Source: Geobacteraceae bacterium
Lineage (GTDB): Bacteria; Desulfobacterota; Desulfuromonadia; Desulfuromonadales; Desulfuromonadaceae
Length of the DNA stretch: 33,304 bases
Direction of reading: 5' to 3'
Assembly (NCBI GenBank): GCA_020201305.1
Contig: JAIVHC010000162.1
Location: 1-33,304 of the forward strand
Of this stretch, positions 29,562 to 33,304 are shown piece by piece. The notes beneath the pieces were generated by a model that had not been told where the DNA came from, did no database searches, and saw only the letters and a program-made list of their open reading frames with translations. How positions within the stretch are numbered: position 1 is the stretch's first letter; each line of letters begins with the position of its first letter. A program made the translations under genes and the position numbers.

Positions 29562-30131
29562 TCAACGCTTATTTTCACAACGTTGTTCTGCTTTTTCCTT
29601 AACGCATTTTCCATCCTGCTGCTGACCATAGCGCTGCAATTGTGTCTTTAGAATCGTGTACGCCTTTTGCGCATCTTCAAGGCATTCGAGGGTCACATTC
29701 TGCGTCCCGAACTGTGCATGCACCCACCCGAGTCCAGCGATACTATTGCGGTACAACTCCAGACGTACATCTTCGAGTGCAGTATAGGAATAAAGCGTGA
29801 CGCGACTGTTGCGTCCACGTTGAATCCACAACCCCGTATGACTCATGAGGTAAAAAACATGCTCCCATTGGAGGCGAGCGCGGACAAGACGGCCCAAACT
29901 CAAGGCAAGAGCTACCAGGAGCAATGGCACGGGGAGGAAAACCACTCCCCATGCAGCATCTGCATTCCAGGCATGCCACATCCATATCTGCCAGATTAGT
30001 GCAAGGCCCCATACAGCCGCCCAGCGCAGGGCACTGCGCCCGTGGCGTAAGGTGTAACACCGCGGCGTCGGTCGCCCCTGCCAGAGTACCTGCTCGGCCC
30101 CGATATCGATAATAGGCTGAGATTTATTCAT
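29562..30131 (-). CDS. PH-domain-like membrane protein
   Basis: A 189-residue protein with no name I trust. The N-terminus (IIDIGAEQVLWQGRPTPRCY) matches the start of bacterial PH-domain proteins (bPH type). Two hydrophobic helices (about 37-55 and 62-80) come next. A beta-rich domain with HTGLWIQRGRNSRVTLYSYTALEDVRLE follows, and a charged tail. ATG at 30131 is chosen because GGGG lies 9 nt upstream and the extra residues upstream do not fit the family. The C-terminal 25 residues are highly charged. It lies just upstream of miaB on the same strand, and is divergent from typA. Confidence 0.65.
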   Translation of the reverse strand: MNKSQPIIDIGAEQVLWQGRPTPRCYTLRHGRSALRWAAVWGLALIWQIWMWHAWNADAAWGVVFLPVPLLLVALALSLGRLVRARLQWEHVFYLMSHTGLWIQRGRNSRVTLYSYTALEDVRLELYRNSIAGLGWVHAQFGTQNVTLECLEDAQKAYTILKTQLQRYGQQQDGKCVKEKAEQRCENKR

Positions 30132-30358
30132 TCCGGTTACCCCTGTCCCATCAAGGATGGCTATATACTTAAAATCTAAAAATGTGATCACCAAAGTATG
30201 CGCAATTGCGCTAGAAAAGAAGAAAAAGCAGTAGCCAACACCGCTCTATTCATGTAAGGTTACGCGTTTTCCCAAATTCATGGGCACCTTTTAGCGTTAT
30301 TATAACGCAGCAGATATCAAGAACAGATCGAGGGATCAGATCAAGGAGATTTTACTAC

Positions 30359-32167
30359 ATGACAGAACAGATCAGAAACATCGCCATTATAGCACACGTT
30401 GACCACGGCAAGACCACACTCGTTGATGCTATGCTGCAACAATCCGGGGTGTTTCGCGCCAATCAGGAAATTACCGAGCGCATAATGGACAGCAACGATC
30501 TGGAAAAGGAACGCGGTATCACCATCCTGTCGAAGAATCTCTCCGTCCAGCATGGCGACATCAAAATCAATATCGTTGACACCCCCGGACACGCTGACTT
30601 CGGTGGCGAGGTTGAACGCGTCCTGAAAATGGTGGATTCGGTGCTCTTACTTGTAGATGCGTTTGACGGCCCCATGCCGCAGACCCGTTTTGTACTGAAA
30701 AAATCCCTCGATCTGGGTTTGCAGCCCATCGTGGTTATCAATAAGATCGATCGCCCCGGCGCGCGCCCGCAGGAAGTGGTAGACATGGTTTTCGATCTGT
30801 TCTGCGAGCTCGATGCAGATGAGCACCAGCTTGACTTTCCCATCATCTTTGCCAGCGCGTTAAAGGGTTTTGCTCTCAACGAACTTGAAGACAGCGACAC
30901 CGATATGGAACCGCTCTTCGAGTGCATCAAAGCAAAGGTTCCCGCTCCGAAGTGTGACCCGGATAAACCGTTTCAGTTTCTGGTTACCAGCATCGACTAC
31001 AACGACTACATCGGCCGCATAGCCACGGGCAAGATATTCAACGGACGCGTGCGTGACGGACAGAATCTGGCGCGCATTGATAAAAACGGCGGCGTAACCC
31101 AGGGGCGCATCTCGAAGCTCATCGGATATCAGGGGGTGCAACAGATAAGCATTGAAGAAGCCGAAGCGGGGGATATCGTCACCATCGCCGGCTTCAATGA
31201 CATCAGTATCAGCGAAACCCTCGCCGCCCCCGATGCACCAGAACCGCTTCCGTACGTGAATATCGACGAACCCACCCTCTCCATGAACTTCGTCGTCAAC
31301 ACCTCTCCATTCGCGGGCAAAGAGGGGAAATACGTCACCTCACGCAACATCTACGAGCGCCTGCAGCGCGAATTGCGCACCAACGTGTCCCTGCGCGTAG
31401 AAGAGACGGAAAACACCGACACCTTCAAGGTCTCCGGGCGCGGCGAGCTTCATCTGTCGATTCTCATAGAGAATATGCGCCGCGAAGGCTACGAACTTGC
31501 CGTATCAAAGCCGCAGGTAATCTTCCGCGAAGAGGACGGACAGAAGCTCGAACCCTTCGAAAGCCTCACCATTGATGTGCCGGAGGAATACCAGGGCACC
31601 ATCATCGAGAAACTCGGCCAGCGCAAAGCGGAGATGCTGAGCATGAAGCAACTTGATGGGGTCAACCGCATCGAATTCTCCATCCCTTCCCGCGGTCTTA
31701 TCGGGTTCCGCACCGAGTTCATGACCGATACCCACGGCACCGGGACCATGGCGCACTGCTTTGACACCTACGCCCCCTACAAAGGAGATATCAGCGGGCG
31801 CAAAAACGGCTCCCTGATTGCCATAGAAGCGGGTGAAACAGCAGCCTACGCCCTCTTCAACCTCCAGGATCGCGGCATTCTGTTTGTGCATCCGGCCACC
31901 AGGGTATACACGGGGATGATCATAGGGCAACACGCCAAGGAGAATGATCTGGTAGTCAACACCAGTAAGGGGAAAAAGCTCACCAATGTGCGCTCTTCCG
32001 GCACCGACGATGCGATCCGACTTATCCCGCCGCGCATCCTCACCCTGGAGCAGGCCCTCGAATACATCGACGACGATGAACTGGTAGAGATCACGCCGAA
32101 GTCGATCCGCCTGCGCAAAAAGGTCCTCGATGCCAACGAGCGCAAAAAGTCGGAAAAGAAGAAATAG
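30359..32167 (+). CDS. typA: Translational GTPase TypA/BipA
   Basis: A 602-residue ribosome-associated GTPase linked to 50S assembly and to growth under stress and low temperature. The G domain has G1 AHVDHGKTT (12-20), G3 DTPGH (74-78) and G4 NKID (128-131). Domain II, two elongation-factor-type domains and the BipA-specific C-terminal domain (with [19 protein letters not shown] and [13 protein letters not shown]) complete it. Length is normal. AAGGAG lies 11 nt before ATG 30359. It is followed by a strong terminator at 32203-32240, so it is probably monocistronic. Confidence 0.97.
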   Translation: MTEQIRNIAIIAHVDHGKTTLVDAMLQQSGVFRANQEITERIMDSNDLEKERGITILSKNLSVQHGDIKINIVDTPGHADFGGEVERVLKMVDSVLLLVDAFDGPMPQTRFVLKKSLDLGLQPIVVINKIDRPGARPQEVVDMVFDLFCELDADEHQLDFPIIFASALKGFALNELEDSDTDMEPLFECIKAKVPAPKCDPDKPFQFLVTSIDYNDYIGRIATGKIFNGRVRDGQNLARIDKNGGVTQGRISKLIGYQGVQQISIEEAEAGDIVTIAGFNDISISETLAAPDAPEPLPYVNIDEPTLSMNFVVNTSPFAGKEGKYVTSRNIYERLQRELRTNVSLRVEETENTDTFKVSGRGELHLSILIENMRREGYELAVSKPQVIFREEDGQKLEPFESLTIDVPEEYQGTIIEKLGQRKAEMLSMKQLDGVNRIEFSIPSRGLIGFRTEFMTDTHGTGTMAHCFDTYAPYKGDISGRKNGSLIAIEAGETAAYALFNLQDRGILFVHPATRVYTGMIIGQHAKENDLVVNTSKGKKLTNVRSSGTDDAIRLIPPRILTLEQALEYIDDDELVEITPKSIRLRKKVLDANERKKSEKKK

Positions 32168-32202
32168 CACTGTAACGCAGAGCAAACATCAATGTCGCAA
32201 CC

Positions 32203-32240
32203 AGCACGGGGCGAAGATTTAATCTTCGCCCCGTGCTTTT
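32203..32240 (+). terminator. Intrinsic terminator of typA
   Basis: AGCACGGGGCGAAGAT forms a perfect 16-bp stem with its complement across a TTA loop and is followed by TTTT. It lies 35 bp after the typA stop. The opposite strand has no U-run, so it mainly works for typA, though the stem also lies at the end of the convergent SNF2 gene. Confidence 0.88.
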
Positions 32241-32266
32241 ACTTAATACCTCCAAGTCTTTTCATT

Positions 32267-33304
32267 TCAACGTTCCAGCAATGCGAGCAGCTCTTCACCA
32301 TCAACAGCGTCACCCTGCTCTGGAGCATCATCCTTGCGTGCGACTATATCCGCTAGATGACGCTTTTTTTCCTGCAGTTCGAGAATCTTCTCTTCTATGC
32401 TCTTTTCAGCTACAAGTTTGTACACGAACACCGGCTTATCCTGGCCGATGCGATATGCACGGTCGGTAGCCTGATTCTCCACGGCTGGATTCCACCACGG
32501 ATCGTAGTGGATGATAGTATCAGCCGCCGTCAGATTCAGTCCTACCCCACCCGCTTTAAGACTGATGAGAAACACCCTGGCGTCACCGTTTTGAAAGCGC
32601 TCGATGGCCTCATCACGCTTACGCGTACGCCCGGTCAGTTTGGTATATTCGATACTGCGCTGTTTGAGCTCTTCTTCAATCAGGTTGAGCATCGAGGTAA
32701 ACTGGGAAAACACCAGCACCTGGCGCCCTTCACTCAACAGGGTATCCAGCATCTGCAGAAGGCGCTCAAGTTTGGCTGAATGCTTCACCCTGGCGGCGCT
32801 CTCGAGTTTCACCAGGCGCGGATCACAACACACCTGGCGCAATTTCAACAGAGCATCGAGGATCTCAATGCGACTCTTCTTCAGGCCCTTTTGTTCCAGT
32901 AACTGCGCCACCTTATGCGACATGGCGCTGCGCACACTTTCGTACAGACGTGCCTGTGCGCTCTCAAATTCGATTCTGGTTACGACAGTGGTTTTAGGTG
33001 GCAATTCTGTAGCCACCTGTTGCTTGTCCCGGCGCAGTACAAACGGACGGATACGCCGCTCAAGTTCACGGCGGCGCGCAACATCACCTTCTTTTTCAAT
33101 GGGATTGCGGAACAGACGATTAAACGCATCTTTAGTCCCCAGATAACCCGGCAGCATAAAATTGCACAGCGACCATAACTCCCCGAGGTGATTTTCTACC
33201 GGAGTACCGCTAAGACACAAACGATGGCGGGCCTTCAGAGAGCACGCTGCCTGTGCCACTTTAGTGGTCGGGTTCTTAATAGCCTGGGCTTCATCGAGAA
33301 TCAG
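32267..33304 (-). CDS. SNF2-family DEAD/DEAH-like helicase (partial, 5' end outside window)
   Basis: The C-terminal part of an SNF2-type ATPase; its start lies beyond the right edge. The frame opens with [11 protein letters not shown] (motif II, DEAQ), then the [16 protein letters not shown] motif III, a helical insert, a second RecA domain with [19 protein letters not shown], and motifs V and VI in [11 protein letters not shown] and [21 protein letters not shown]. It ends in a Glu/Asp-rich tail. Such bacterial Snf2 ATPases translocate on DNA and act in transcription-complex recycling or repair; RapA is only a distant relative. The role here is not known. It is convergent with typA. Confidence 0.93.
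   Translation of the reverse strand: MILDEAQAIKNPTTKVAQAACSLKARHRLCLSGTPVENHLGELWSLCNFMLPGYLGTKDAFNRLFRNPIEKEGDVARRRELERRIRPFVLRRDKQQVATELPPKTTVVTRIEFESAQARLYESVRSAMSHKVAQLLEQKGLKKSRIEILDALLKLRQVCCDPRLVKLESAARVKHSAKLERLLQMLDTLLSEGRQVLVFSQFTSMLNLIEEELKQRSIEYTKLTGRTRKRDEAIERFQNGDARVFLISLKAGGVGLNLTAADTIIHYDPWWNPAVENQATDRAYRIGQDKPVFVYKLVAEKSIEEKILELQEKKRHLADIVARKDDAPEQGDAVDGEELLALLER

Overview
The window is a gene-dense stretch of a bacterial chromosome carrying almost only housekeeping genes. It suggests a Gram-negative bacterium: it has a lipoprotein RlpA with a SPOR domain, GmhB for heptose synthesis, and the tig-clpP-clpX-lon-hup order beside a Pro-Arg-His-Leu tRNA cluster that is common in Proteobacteria and neighbouring phyla. 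I cannot fix the genus; a member of Chrysiogenota or a deltaproteobacterial-type lineage would fit the mix of gene families.

Left part (1-7310), all genes on the minus strand: tRNA-Pro, tRNA-Arg, tRNA-His and the 3' half of a tRNA-Leu lead into tig, clpP, clpX, lon and hup, then tRNA-Val, tRNA-Asp and a terminator. This is a protein quality-control block: nascent-chain folding, ClpXP and Lon proteolysis, and a nucleoid protein. Middle part (7480-15870): a SHOCT-type membrane protein, cyclophilin, an RlmI-like rRNA methyltransferase, a hypothetical/Crp-Fnr pair, a membrane winged-helix-like protein, a Cas6-like RAMP protein with no CRISPR locus around it, tgt, and an all-helical repeat protein. 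Right part (15900-33304): rlpA, accA, dnaE, maf, a phosphomannomutase, gmhB, guaA, guaB, an M42 peptidase, miaB, a PH-domain membrane protein, typA, and a SNF2 helicase cut by the window edge.

Two kinds of non-coding repeat stand out. The first is a 152-bp element (49-200 and, inverted, 14876-15027) with 17-bp imperfect terminal inverted repeats and perfect 5-bp direct repeats at each end (TAGAT and AGTAA). It looks like a MITE that moves by transposition. Pieces matching its ends also occur inside the broken miaB and in front of guaA. The second is a pair of about 105-113-bp cloverleaf-like palindromes (8804-8908 and 25947-26059). They share junction sequences, while their stems differ in sequence but stay paired.

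The other striking feature is damage. Four normally intact loci are broken: tRNA-Leu lacks its 5' half, phosphomannomutase has a short deletion plus frameshift near its C-terminus, guaB lacks its N-terminus and is joined directly to an M42 peptidase lacking its C-terminus, and miaB lacks its last ~130 residues. These may be real deletions, remnants beside intact copies elsewhere, or assembly errors; reads across the junctions would decide.
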